Positions 1 to 12,254 of a stretch of DNA of 57,204 bases are shown in pieces. The notes beneath the pieces were generated by a model, which made no database searches, was not told the DNA's origin, and was given only the letters and a program-made list of their open reading frames with translations. The DNA lies in assembly GCA_003049465.1 (NCBI GenBank), contig PYSS01000070.1:6797-64000 (forward strand), written 5' to 3'. Position 1 is the stretch's first letter, and the number at the start of each line of letters is the position of its first letter. The translations under genes and the position numbers were made by a program. Origin of the DNA: Magnaporthiopsis rhizophila (taxonomy: Eukaryota; Ascomycota; Sordariomycetes; Magnaporthales; Magnaporthaceae).

Positions 1-24
1 GGGGGGGGGGGGGGGGGGGGGGGG
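1..24. repeat. Poly-G tract at the window edge
   Basis: The first 24 bases are all G. A G homopolymer exactly at a sequence end is often a two-colour sequencing or contig-end artefact, but a real G tract cannot be excluded from the window alone. Confidence 0.8.
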
Positions 25-1906
25 CAAATCACCAGACGGGAACAGGCAGAAAGCAGGCTGTGGCGAGGGGCCAAAGTCCAGCTGGACCGGGGACCGGGTG
101 TGCCTCAATCGTCGCACACGCTGGCCTGTCTATCAAACCGAGAGAAGAGTCTGCCGACAAACAAGCCTCCCTGTCTATCCTCTACGCCCGTTGGGCTCAT
201 CGTGAGACAGCCACCGGGCACGAGCGAGTCCCAATAGTCCATATCAGATGATTCGCAGACTGCCACACCCGCGGGGATAGGTACGCTGGGATAGGGCGAT
301 AGATACGACTAGCACAGCTCGACTCGCCACTTTCTTTCCTCACTCGTAGCAAAATGCCGAAGACCCGTGTGTTTGGGCCATTCGAATCCCTCCTGTTGCT
401 GCATCCGAAATAATTTCATCAAACCATCATCATGGACGTGGTACCGCCGCCCATGACGGTGGGGCGCGGATGCAGATGGCTCGAGTCTCGTGTCCCGTCA
501 TCGGACTCGAAACTGCCTTGCTGCTTCCATGGCGCTGCTGCTGCTGCTGCGGTGCTTGGTTAGAATGACGAACGGAGACCGAAGGGCAAAAGGCGGAAGA
601 ACCATGAATCATGGAAAGTGTGACGCCGCTTTTCTCCTCACATCATGGAATGGACGGACGGACGGACGGACGGGGCGTAGCAACCCTCCTGCCTACACTA
701 GAGGTGAGAAGTTGCTTTTAGCGGGGATTGAGGAGCGGAGACGGACCTGACTGGGGGTGACGCCATGGGCAGTTCAGGTTTCCGGTCTCGCTGATCGATA
801 CATTCGACGCCGCAGACGAGCCGGTTCTTTTCATTCGATGCAACTTTGAACAAAAAACCCCATTCATACATGCCGCCGGCGGTACAGCACCCAGACGCCT
901 AGATAGGTAACAACCCCAATAAGGGGCGCGAGTGGGATGGAGGTCTGCGCGTTGCATCAAAATGAACCGGATTGGCCCCAGGCCGTCCCGCACTCACGCA
1001 GTCACAGTCAGTCGAAACCCACACGGACTTATTCCTTTCTTTACTTAGAGAGGCGTTGTTCGCCGGCGCCACTCTTGGTTTATGTGCGCGGCACGGCATC
1101 AAACAAAAAAATAAAATAACTGTTTGCGGCAGCACGGCAGGCACCTACCTAGTGGGAATAGGACTGGAATAGTCCGCCGAGCAGCTGGCATTTGCCGTAT
1201 GTAACGCGTCGGAAAGGGGGCCCTGCCTGTCCCAAATGAGAGGGTTACGCCAGGCGGACAGTCGAGACTCCGTTCTTGGTGTTGTCAATGCAGAAATCTG
1301 GGCGGAAACAAGAATACATACATACCATGTACGGGTAGGTGCATAATGCCGGGTCGTTTTGCGGTTCGTGCTTTCCACATATTATGGGGTCGGGTCAGGC
1401 GTGTGCAAGGGGGATGGCGGAGCAGCGTCAGCTTTCCTCGGCTATCACTCCATGCCTTTTTTTTTTCTTCTTTTTTACATTCCTTGCGTCGGTGAAAGGG
1501 GTTGGAACAAAATGGCGCTTTTACTGTCAAGGCACCCAATGCTGTGTGTGCCGACCATCCGAATTCCAATTATCCCTTCACAACTCCGGCGAGGCGTCCA
1601 GCCGGCACGCGGATCGGGGGTTGCTGGTTTCCTAGGTGGCAGGCATCTGCCGATGTGCTATGCAGAGGCGTTTTTTATTTTTGGCCTCCCCTGGGGCTTC
1701 TCGACGCCCGAGTTTCAAAGGGCGACGAGGCCATGATCCTCCCGCTGCAACATGGGGCATTTCGGATTTGCGCGGCTGGGGGAACTTGGTAGGGCCGCCA
1801 TGGGCGCCCCGAGCGAGAGCTGGCAGGGGAATAAAACTAGCGACCACGCCAGCCATTTTGTGGTTGTCGCCCGGCTTCAGTTAATTGGGAACAGGTGCCA
1901 TCCCTG

Positions 1907-1907
<1 letters not shown>

Positions 1908-1937
<30 letters not shown>
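1908..1937 (+). repeat. Poly-T tract (30 nt)
   Basis: An uninterrupted run of about 30 T lies in gene-free sequence and is followed by a CT-rich stretch. It is one of several long A/T homopolymers in the window (also 5516-5535, 23018-23034, 45077-45100, 55217-55231 and 56450-56468). They stand out against the GC-rich background and are length-unstable sites. Confidence 0.9.
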
Positions 1938-4900
1938 CTCTCTCCCGCATCCGAGGCGATGCAAAAATCACCCCATTGATCGTTTGGTGTGGGTGGAGGA
2001 GGGACGATAAAATCAATCAACGCGAAAGTTCGCGGTGTGGGAGAGACGAGCGAGGCATACGCCAACTCAGTTCTGCATAGGGCGGTCTCAAACCTCCTGC
2101 CCCTCCACACCCATGATGGCGTGTTGTGTAATTCTTTTGTTTCCCTTTTTGCTTCTGTTCTCTTCTCGTCCCTTCCCCACCGGAGCCCTGTCCTATGTTA
2201 GTCCCGCTGGAGCCGGTAGGTAGCACCGGACCGATGGGTCATTGGTACGAGAAGCGTCTGGATACATACGGTGCCTCGGAAGCGAGGGGACGGAGTGTAT
2301 TGTCTGCAAAGGGATCTATCTATCTCGTGTTTTTATTAGTTGGCCCCCACATGCCGAGATGGCAAAAGGCCGCGCCGGTAACGTCGTGTGGTCCGCATAT
2401 CCGTCCGAGGGACTTGTGTTTGGAGGGGATGACCGCAGCAGCAGGGCGCAGGCAAAGGGAAAGTTTGCTGTCGGTCTGCAAGGCCTTGCCCTGCGTGCGT
2501 GCCCGCCCCGATACAACCCTGGACCAGCTAGAGGGCCGGGGGCGTTTTGTTTCGTCGACGTCTGCCGACCGACCGCCATGGAAAAGACGACAAGAGAAAA
2601 AAGAATGCGAGCCACTCAGCGTGGCGGTCCATGCTCGAGTTTCGCAACGTTGGAGAGGCAGTGTCGCACTGGGCGAGAAAAGCTGCATTTGCCGTCAACT
2701 CGATTGGTCGGGCATCCCATGTTCTTTTCTTGTGCACCTGGCCGCCAGGCTTTGCTTTGAAGGTCCAAGCCGTGGGTCCCGACTAGCACGCGCTATGCAC
2801 ATGCTTCTCGCTGCCTCGGATCGACAAGCACCCAATCCGCCGGCGCCATTTTTCCGTTTCCAGACATAGCAACCCGGCGCTGGGGTGGGCGACATGCATC
2901 TGGCTGGCTGATGAAGCGTGGTGGTACGGCAGCCGTCGTGCTGGTGGTGGGTTTGTCCTACTGTCCCTTCTTTGGGACTGGGGCAAAAAGACCGATAGCA
3001 GCGGCAATAACAGAAAGAATGGGCTGGCTGGGCTGCCGCCGTGTCTGTCTCGCCTTGCATCGTGGAATGGCTCGGCATGTTGGAAGTCCTCAGATCCGGG
3101 ATCGGCATCCGCTTGGAGTGAACCTGGTTCCCAAACCCTGCCGCGGTTTGGCCCCCAGCAGGCCGCCCGCAAGTCCTCATTCTTTTTCCCAGAGAGAATT
3201 CGACAGTGTGAAACATTTGGCCAGCGTATCACGGCTGTTGCTCGAAAGCATGCTGGGATTGGTGGCCTGGCGCAGAAAGCCTGCTCAACGTTAGCCACCA
3301 CCACCCACCCCACCGCTCAGCCGTTAGAGAAGGCGGTGCGACACAAGGGACGGGGGACGCGCTGCCCTGTGCGCAACAGAATTTAGCGGGCGCTTTTTCT
3401 CTGCGTGTTGGTCGTGTGGTGTGCGTGTCGGTTCCGACACCCTGGCCCCCTTTCTTTTGGCAGGCGGTCTCCGGTCAAGCTACACACAGTGGGACCCCCT
3501 GAGGGGTTCGCTGATCAGAACTTTGGGACGAAGACGGGAGTCATGTCCTTTGCCGTCAGCCTGGCAATGATGGAGTATTGCGTACGTACGTCGTCGTTTC
3601 GACGGCCAAATCTGTCCGTACCGACTTGTACGCACCCCGTTCTTCCCTTGCACAGTCGGAGTTTCCACTGAAGGGATATTAGCATACAAACAGCATGACA
3701 ATGACCCAAAAAAAGAGACAGATTGAGGAAGGTGACAAAAAACGGACCAGTGCCGCGCCGGATGCGTCTCGCCAAACGGAGCGCCCATCCGCATCCTATC
3801 AGCTTCCCTGCAAGATCGGCTTGCAGATTGGCGCTGGGACGGCTCAGGTCGCACTGTTCTGGTTGGTACTCCGCTCCCAATCCCTCCACACCGCAGGCGA
3901 GATTTGCAGGCGTTTTCAATCAAACGGGAGAAGCAGAGCAATAAATCACTGGTGCGCATGCTGTTTGGAATGCCGCCTCTGCCTCCGCCTCCGCCTCCAC
4001 CTCCGCCTCCCTGTCACTGCCGATTTCTTCTTTTGTTTGTTGTGTCTCTGCTCTGTGCTCGCCCTTTCCCCCCTTTTTCCCTTCTGACTGGTAGGTATCT
4101 ACTAGGCGGTATCTAAATACCCTGCATCAGCGGGCAAGACCTGCCTCCGGTGTGGCTTGATAGAGGCACATTATAGCCTCTGATTGGACGCTAGACATGG
4201 CTGACTGTGTACTTACCCTGTCCGTGGACATGAAAGTACTGTACCTTTTGCTTCTCCCTCTGCGACACCGTCTGTACCACCTTTGCCTTGATTCTTACGG
4301 TACCTCCTCCAAGAGGTCGGCTCACCCTTCGTGAACAGACACCACCCCTTTTCCTTTGTGGATCCCCAAACATGTGATCATCATTGAGGGGAATGCGAGG
4401 TCTCCTCTTCGCCGAAAAGAGAGGGAGCCGAGGAGGGGCCTGATGCCCTGCAACAAGGGGCCAGCAGCACGATTGATAGGCGAATCCGCCATCCTCCATC
4501 ATGAGGCAAACTCATGCGCGCGGATCCGGATCCCTACGGGCGAAGTGATGGGTCGCCAGTGCTTGATGGGTCCCGGCTGGTGCCTCGCAGTCGGATACGG
4601 ACTGGTAGCATTGCGTACGTACTGACCAAGTAGAGAAATGGTCTGAGAGAGAAGAAAGAAAGACACGAGGGATACGCACGCCAGTCATATTCCCAACCCC
4701 CAAAAACTCGGGACGATTAGCCAGTGTTTTTGCTTTAGTTTTGACTCTCGTATTTCCCATCGAGGCGCTCGGCGGGAAGGCTGTGGATTATGTTTGACAG
4801 TTTTTTATTCGGTCACGAAATGACGGCCACAAGCGTCTCGGTCGATTGCCATCACGTCCGACCGCTTGATGCGCACATACGAGAGGACTTGTAAAACGTA

Positions 4901-7142
4901 CGCGGCGCAGGTACTCGATACGGACAGGGGATCGCGCAGGGCGGGCCCAATTGTCTGTCTCTCCCTGGCCAGGTCCCCTCGACGGAGCCCGTCAATTAAT
5001 AAGGCCGGCTCCAGAGTCTCTGTGCGGTACTCTGAATATGGATCCCTGACATGCCTGACCGATCACACAATGGACTGGAGACACACACACACACTTTTCA
5101 CAACACACACGGCTCTCACGCTTCACGCTCACACCCTTACGCCTGTGCCCACTCGCTTGCTCACTCCCTGGGCCGGGCTGCCATCTTCCATCTGCACTGT
5201 GAGGGAAAGTGGCATATCGTTTTGTCCCGCCCCCACTTTCGATTCGTTGCATGTGCGACGTATGACTTTTGCAGTGGCTTGGTGCTGGCGCTGGTGCGGG
5301 TGCAGGTGCGGTGCCTTTCGGCGCTGATTGCCTGAAGTCGCCTGCTCGGGCTTCGGTTTGCTCTGGCTGCTGGACCCGGCTGACCCAGCAGGAGGAAGGG
5401 AGCGGGCATATAATCGTCGGACAGGGGACAAATAAAACGCAGCCCGTCTAAGCCCGACATGGGAATTCAGCGAGCGGCTTGACGGAGGAGTTGGGTGCCC
5501 GCTTGGCTCCAATTCTTTTTTTTTTTTTTTTTTTTGGCATGGCTGTGTGGGCTGGCTCAGCCAGGGTTGCTGTATGAGAGTCACCAACAAAAGCAGCCCG
5601 CGCATACCAAAATGGCATGTAGGAAAATCAAATCAAGCAGAGCGAGGGAAATTGAGACCGGAGAATTGATTGAAATTGGCCAGCAAAAGAAGAACATCAA
5701 CCGCAACACAATGGAAATCAGACGGGTCTCGGCCATGGAAGGGCAAGTTGTGAGCTTTACCAGTGACTGACTGGGCTGGCCTCATCAACCCGCTGGACTG
5801 AATCAGCCAGCCCAGCCCAGTCCCAGCCGTAGTGGACGTCGCTAAGGGAACCGCGCAGACTCACGGGCATGCCGGGTACGTACTCGTGGCTGCGTCCAAG
5901 TCTGCACCAAAAACCAAAAAGCAAGCCAAGGGCCGGTGGCCAGCGGGTCATCCGTCCAATGTGAAGAGGTCTTGGTCGACCGCAGAAAACCTCAGGTATG
6001 GGGGGTGGGGGGCGTGCGGCAACAAATGAGGACTGGCCCAGCGTCATCTCGCACAATGCGAGGCCCTGGCCTGGCCCAGAGGTGCACCCAACAGTGCAAA
6101 TTGGAAGCAACGGGGCGTCAATCAGGAAGCAACCTAGGCGGGCCACCAGCGCTAGGCCCGTCTGGGACGGGCGACGTCTAGCATCCACCTCTCGACTAAC
6201 ATGCAAACCTATCCATGCGCCAGGCGTGCCTTCCACATTGAGCCGGGACAAGGGCCTTGCCTAACCCGACCACGCAACCAGGAAGTAACGAACAAGGAAT
6301 GGATTGCCCTCTGGCACGCTTTGGTGAAATGCCTTGGTGGATGCGGAGGCTTTTCTCACCTTCGTCACCCCGTCAAGTCAATCAAGCCTTGGTCCAGCCA
6401 TATTACCTCTTGCTTGGCCGGTCCATAACCTGTTGTCGTCCCTTTAAGTCCATCCCGAGCGTCTGTCTTCCACGACCGACCGCTTGCCGAACCCGCCTGC
6501 CTCCGCCTGCTGCTGCTACTGCTGCTGCCGCTGCCGCCGCCACTACGACTACCTCCTCCTCGACCACCTCACGGCCACCAAGTGACGAAATACGAGGAGT
6601 CGTCCCCAGATAGCCTGTCCACCGAGCGAGACTGGCGATCCCGGAAGCAGCGACGCACAAAACCGATACGCCCTGCCCGCTGGCTGCTCGGCCAGCTCGA
6701 TCGACCATTCTTTGACTTGGAACACAAACGGAACAAGCTTCAGGCCCACGCCTTTGTTGTGCCACCAACCCACTCAACCCAACACCCGCAAGCAAGAGAG
6801 TTCCTTCCGCCTGTCGGGGCTGGCCCTATCTCGGGGCAACTCTCCTCGCCTGCCTTGTCGGAACATGCCTTGCTGCGTCTGAGAGCTTGGGATGCACTGG
6901 GCTTGCTGCCCGCTCTTGACATATCTGCTAGGCGGCTGCCGTAGATTCCCGAGCCACCAAACGACGACTCTGCTGAAGCCTGCATGACGTCGAGTTACCG
7001 AACGCCACCTCAACCGTTCCGTCATCTCCTCCTCTAGCCACCCCTCCCCATCCTCGATCCCGCCGGGAAGATTCGAAGCTACGGGCCACCCGCATCATTG
7101 CATGCCCGCACCACGGCGGCTCCCTCAACACGTCCCTCCCTC

Positions 7143-9661
7143 ATGTATTCTGCCGCCGCCTCACGTCCGTCCGCCGCTCGACCATTTCCTCCTTCTCCCA
7201 CAACACACTTCTTCATCGCCGCTCCGAGCCAGCCCGTCCGCCTGCCCTCGATAGCGTACCCAAAGCTCGGCCGCCCGGAAGCTGCCGCTCATTCCCTGAG
7301 CGGTCTTCGGACACCTCCGCTCGAAGACATGGGAACCACATACCACGCTCCGAACCTGGCGCCGTACGAGGGCCACCCCCATGCCTCACTGACGGGATAC
7401 TCGGCCTCGCTGGCCCAGACCGACAGGACTCGCTCCACGCTGAGCGATGTCCACGCTGCGCTGGACGGGTACTCGCGCTATCCTCCTCACACTCAGCAGG
7501 CGTCCGTACGGCCTTCCCTGCCGATCCCCCAGCAGGCACAGTCGCAAGCACCGTTGCAACCACACACCCATGCCACTCAATATCGCCAGATGCAACAGGC
7601 CTCGGCCGTCCCACGGCCTAGCCTGTCTTCGGCGTCGTACCCACCCTCACAGACTAGCTCCTTCTCGAGCTCACATCCTGGAACCCCCAAATCCGGTCGC
7701 TCGGTGGCATCACAGGGCACAATGTCACGCAAGGACGTTGCCAGCCTGGCCGGACAAAGCTTGGACATACCGAAATGCATCAGCACAAAGGGCGGAAGGC
7801 TGGCGGACCTGGCAGCTCAGGTAAGGCGACGCGGACAGTCCCCATCTATCTCGCAGTCTGCGCTACTGTGCCAATGCTTCTGATTTATCAATTTGCTGAC
7901 CCGACGAGCAGTTGACATGCTTCTTCTGGTTCGAGGCTCGCAACATCCACCAGCTCGCCGAGAAATTCGAAGCTCTGCAAGGAACCGAGCCGGTCCGCAG
8001 GCTGACGCAGCACGCTCTGCCCTCGCAAAATTTCAAGGCCTGGGTCCATGGGATTCTTTCGACGACCCAGGTTACCCAGAATGTTGTCATCCTGGCTCTG
8101 CTGTTTATTCACAGGCTCAAGGTGGGAAACCCCAACGTCAAAGGCAGATCAGGAAGCGAGTATCGCCTCCTCACTGTGGCTCTGATGCTTGGCAACAAAT
8201 GTATGTGAAACCCCACCCTGGCGAACTGGGCAGGCTGCGTCCAATCAGAACAAGGCTCTAACACCTGGTGAACGCGCAGTCCTGGATGACAACACATACA
8301 CCAACAAGACCTGGGCAGAGGTGTCCGGGATCTCAGTCCAAGAGATTCACGTTATGGAGGTGGAGTTTCTGAGTAACATGCGTTACAGCCTCCTGGTCTC
8401 TAAGGAGAAGTGGGAGGAGTGGCTGGTCAAGATGGCCAGGTTCTGGGAGTATTGTGAGGCGGCCACCAAGCCCGTCTCGCCCATCGCGATCCCGTCGCCC
8501 ACTCACTTCCCGACCGCCACCTCGCCCGTTGAATCTCCGACGAGCCATTTGCTGCTTACGCCCAGTATCCACTCGACTACGACGACCTACTCCCCAAGCT
8601 ACGGCCCTCCCAGCCAGCCCGTTTATGCAGGCAGCTCCCAGTGGCCTTCTGCGGCGGCCAATTGCCAGTCGTTGTCTCCGCTGGCGGGAAAGCCAGATGC
8701 CAGGAATGGATTTGCCAAGCGCCCACTCTGTGACGAGGATCCTACAGAACCTCCTGCCAAGCGGATGTCTCGACAGCCGCAGCCTTTACCACCTCACCAG
8801 GGTCTTGCCCTTCCCGGCCAGCAGCGGCCAGCCTCGTCGGTTGTGCCGCCAGAAGCACTCAGGCTGCCCACCCCAAATCTGACCCTCAACACGAATCAGC
8901 AGGTGCCAACGACGGCCGCCTACAACTCTGGCACGAGCCACGCCCCTGCGCAGCAGTCTGCTCTGTCACTACCGCCTTTGGTTCCGGGCGTCAGGGCTAT
9001 GTCGACGGTCTACCCGACCACGACATCGGCAAACTATTCACAGAACGTCATGGCAACGTCCGGGCCCATGGCCCAAACCGCTGTCCCGTCGGTAACGACT
9101 CCCATCGCCACTTCGGCCTCCTCCGGATTCCCGCCGACGACAAACTACGGGACTCCAACCAAGCGCCACAGCCCAGGCTCGCTGACTCCTGCTGCCGCCG
9201 CCGCTCTGGGCAACTCGTCCCCCCTGACCGAGTCGTTTGCCCATGGCCATCCGGGAGTGCGTACACCCATCTCGCATTCACCATCGGTATACCTGCAACA
9301 CCGCGCGAGCCCGTACCGGCCTGTGCGCCATTTCAACACTCTGCTCTATCCGCCACCGTCTGCTAGCCTCCACGAGTACCACCTCTCTGGGTCGGGCATG
9401 ATCCCGCCCACGCAGATGCATTACCAGCCTCTTGGTCGTCGAAACGAATACCGCACAGGTATCGTGCCCGAGTTTACCATGACTGCCCAGCAGCAACAGC
9501 AGCAGCAGTATGCCAGGCAAGGCGGATCTGTGACGCCACTGTTCCCTACCAATCCGCCTTCGCACCAGCATCAGCAGCACCAGCAGCCGCAGCAACGCTC
9601 TATGCTGGGCCACGGCCAGACCCACGATCACCCCCAGCATCACATGCACTATCCGAATTAG
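7143..9661 (+). CDS. Pho85-type (Clg1/Pcl-like) cyclin, three exons
   Basis: Predicted cyclin of the Pho85/Pcl superfamily, the partner subunit of a Pho85-type cyclin-dependent kinase. Exons are read as 7143-7820, 7912-8200 and 8280-9661 (782 aa). Donors GTAAGG and GTATGT and branch sites TGCTGAC and TCTAACA support the joins. The cyclin N-box spans about residues 225-385 and begins with the motif TCFFWFEAR; its later part reads YTNKTWAEVSGI, then MEVEFL, as in Clg1-type cyclins. The N-terminal 220 residues and the C-terminal 400 are Pro/Ser/Gln-rich and disordered, with a poly-Gln run and a His/Gln-rich end. The start is uncertain: the ATG at 7143 has a weak context, while an in-frame ATG at 7329 has G at -3 and +4 and would remove 62 residues. 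Yeast Clg1 is the closest named relative I can suggest; the exact kinase partner is inference. Confidence 0.85.
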
Positions 9662-10955
9662 AAAAGGCGAATTCTGCTTGAGAAGCTGAGGCTGGTCGCC
9701 GCCCAGGACCGAACCCTTGGTTTTGGACGGCATCCGCAGGCGCCGCAAACCGGAGAGGCGTGATGTGCACTTTGCCACTCACGTCTCTGTGTCATCCCAT
9801 CGATGGCTTGACAGCCTCGACGACACCATCACACTGGGCGGATGCCCACCCAATTCTTTTCTTCAGCTTTTTGTATCATTTTACGAGATTCTTCCGGCGT
9901 TTGGTTCTTTTTAACGGCCACTAGAGACCTACAGCCCCCGTGAGCGCAAGGACAGGGTTTACGCATAGCATTGCATTGTCGCGGAGTTTTGGTCCTTTAC
10001 TTTGGCGGTTTTCTCTACATATATCGCTCCAGCCGTGGCGTAGCGCGGCCTTTTGTTTTCTTTTTCTTTTTCTTGTTCTCACTTAGTTTTGGTTCATGCT
10101 TGGTTGCGCATATCTTTCGCATCAAGGAAGCGGTTCCGGCGCGGAACACTCCCAGCCCTTGGTGGCCACACGGTTTTATGATGGCCCAGCGCGGCATAGG
10201 TAGTCTCACTTGGCCGGAAGAAGCCCATTGCGGAGTACATGCTGCGAGGCTTCGCGGCTGTGGAGGGAACTCGTGTGGGGTGGTTTGACGTCGCCGCCCT
10301 CACCGATTACTTTGACAATCTACGAGATCCTCCATCTTGATAAGTTCACTACTTGCGTGACTCTCTATTTTGCAAGACGTTCTTCGGTCTGCAAGGTTCC
10401 CTTTCCCTGGACACTCCCAGCGACCCGGCTCGCACGAACCACGTGATGACGGGGCATCTCGAGTGCTGCGCCGACCACCGCTGGTCGACCAATTTAGCCC
10501 TATAGGCTGAGATCGGGCTCTGATATTGCTCTATTTGCGCGAGCGATGCGGGGGTGGTATCGGCGTGTGTTTTAATTGATGGCTGGGTACTTGCCTACCA
10601 CCTTTTCCATGTCCCATTCCAGACTCGTGTCCTATTCCAGTGGCCCTTTTCTCATCTGCCGAGGCGACGAATTCTGCCACGGCTGCATACGGCAATTTAG
10701 TCCATAGCGCCCGGAAGAGGAACGGTCGGCGGGGGTCGTTTTACGGTGGTGCCGGCGCTTTTCGCTTTTTTTTTATATATATAAATGAGCTGTTTTGCTT
10801 CCTATGCCTTGGCTTCTCGGCGCCGTCTGGCTTCCCCGACTTGGCGATCCCCCTTTTTTTTTGCGTCTAATACTGTTAATAACGGCTTGCAGACGGAGAG
10901 AAAAAAAAAAGTTTGTTGATATTCCTCGAACAGAACATAAAGGACCTCCGCAAAG
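9662..10955. other. Intergenic, cyclin 3' flank and lectin promoter
   Basis: No coding exon is supported. The first few hundred bases are AT-richer and probably include the cyclin 3' UTR. The distal part holds a strong TATA-like element at 10774-10785 and an A-rich tract just upstream of the lectin start. Confidence 0.6.
10774..10785 (+). promoter_or_regulatory. TATA-like element upstream of the lectin gene
   Basis: The run TATATATATAAA lies about 170 bp upstream of the lectin ATG, in otherwise GC-rich DNA. Position and sequence fit a core promoter TATA box with a leader of about 130-140 nt. No transcript data confirm it. Confidence 0.45.
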
Positions 10956-11778
10956 ATGGTGCACCTCTCGGGCCTGGTGCTGGCCGCCGTCGCCGCGGGG
11001 AGCGCCCTAGTCCAGGCGCAGGTGCCCGAGGGCTACCGCGCCGTCTACATGACGTCGATGGCCAACACCAAGTTTGTGGTGCAGCCCAAGACGGTGGCGG
11101 TTGGGAGCACGCTGGTCGTGTGAGCGCTGTCCTGTGTCTCTTTCTTCTTCTTTCTCTGTGGCCTGTCTTACCGGCTGACTTGGGGGTTAATGTCCCTCTC
11201 TTGCTCCCACTCCCACAGACAGCCGCTCGGCAGCAAGAAGGAGCAGCAGTGGTACCTCAAGGCCGGCGTGACCAAGATCCAGCTGGCCGAGACGAACTGG
11301 TGCATGGACGCCGGCGCCAAGAGTACGCCGAGGCTCCCCGTCGTATGGGGGATCGTCACTACACCCTCGGGTTGGACAGAAGACTGACTGTAGGCCTTGC
11401 GTCCCGGTTCCACGTTGTCTATCTATAGCCAACTGGAAGGATATGGCGAGCATCCACCTCCGCGAGTGCTCGACGACCGAGCCGGGCCAGGTGTGGAACG
11501 TCATGGCGGATGGCAGGATCGCTGTCGACGCGTCGCCGAAGCCACGTAGGTTTTTCCCTGCTCTTATTTTTTTTTATCACTCCTTCTGTTCTTTCGCTCT
11601 GTCACAGGACAACTGACATCCAGGCTGGACCTTCCCGACAGAACAATGCATCGACCTCCAGTATCTCAGAGCCACGGCGGGCAATCCCGTCGGCCTCTAC
11701 AGCTGCGCCGGCCTCGGAAACAGCGGGGCAAAAGACGCCGGCATCAACTGGCCGCTGGTTAATGTTACGAAGCTGTGA
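10956..11778 (+). CDS. Small secreted ricin-B-fold lectin-like protein
   Basis: Predicted secreted carbohydrate-binding protein with one beta-trefoil (ricin-B/CBM13-like) domain. Exons 10956-11119, 11219-11322, 11429-11545 and 11624-11778 give 179 aa in a continuous frame. Residues 1-21 form a signal peptide (hydrophobic LVLAAVAAG core, cleavage after VQA). The mature part shows trefoil-type QxW elements (QQWYLKAG, then GQVWNVMADGRI), a WCMDAG motif and paired cysteines in the C-terminal half. Lectins of this fold bind sugars and carry no enzyme activity themselves. A TATA-like element lies 170 bp upstream, and the MFS permease gene converges from the 3' side. Secretion and fold are fairly clear; ligand and role are unknown. 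The acceptor of the last intron was chosen because only that site keeps the frame. Confidence 0.78.
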
Positions 11779-12254
11779 AAGTGCTGGGATCGCGATCGGG
11801 TATGTTCGTACGGCGACCCTGCTGTATCTGTGTCCGGGCCGTCGTCGAAAGAAAACCGTCGATTTTGCTGTGTTGGTAATAGTCCAGCGAACTCGTTATG
11901 GTGGATGTCGCCACACAGAGGATACTGGCCAAATCAAGTACTTGCATTGGTAGACGAACAGGGAATGCATAGGGGCTTTGGAGAAGCAAGAATATGAGAC
12001 GCAGGTCATTTCATTTGCTAAGTCGAGAACAACGGCGAAAAAAATCCCTCAGAGTCTCTTTGCAACACTGCCGGTAACCAGTCTCATCATCGCAAAACAG
12101 CAATTAAAAGAGCTTGAAAGGTTACCCGTGGCCTTGTGCCGTCTAGAATTTCTATATCTTTCCACAAATCTCCATCTGTCATTAGGTTTGGTACATGCTC
12201 TTCTTTGCTTTCGCAGTGTGAAGACACACTAATTTGATATCTCTTCAGCCACCG
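11779..12254. other. Intergenic between convergent lectin and MFS genes
   Basis: About 480 bp between two 3' ends. I see no coding exon. It probably carries both 3' UTRs; no distinct terminator motif can be assigned. Confidence 0.6.

Larger units (their letters stand above)
1..7142. other. Long gene-free leader upstream of the cyclin gene
   Basis: I see no ORF here with protein-like composition or splice-joined exons, only short overlapping frames. The stretch holds many simple repeats: poly-G at 1-24, a CTG run near 531-551, GGAC units near 652-673, poly-T at 1908-1937 and 5516-5535, a CCTCCG-type run at 3972-4010, CA-rich tracts near 5080-5130, and a CTG/CCG-rich run near 6505-6545. The last kilobase is pyrimidine-rich and may include the 5' leader of the cyclin gene, since long leaders are usual for regulatory genes in this class. 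That is inference; no transcription start can be fixed from the sequence. Confidence 0.6.

Noticed and set aside
355..400. Segment with a TTCGAATCC-like sequence suggesting a tRNA T-arm
   Set aside because: No matching acceptor stem, D-arm or anticodon arm around it. No tRNA or rRNA gene was recognised anywhere in the window.
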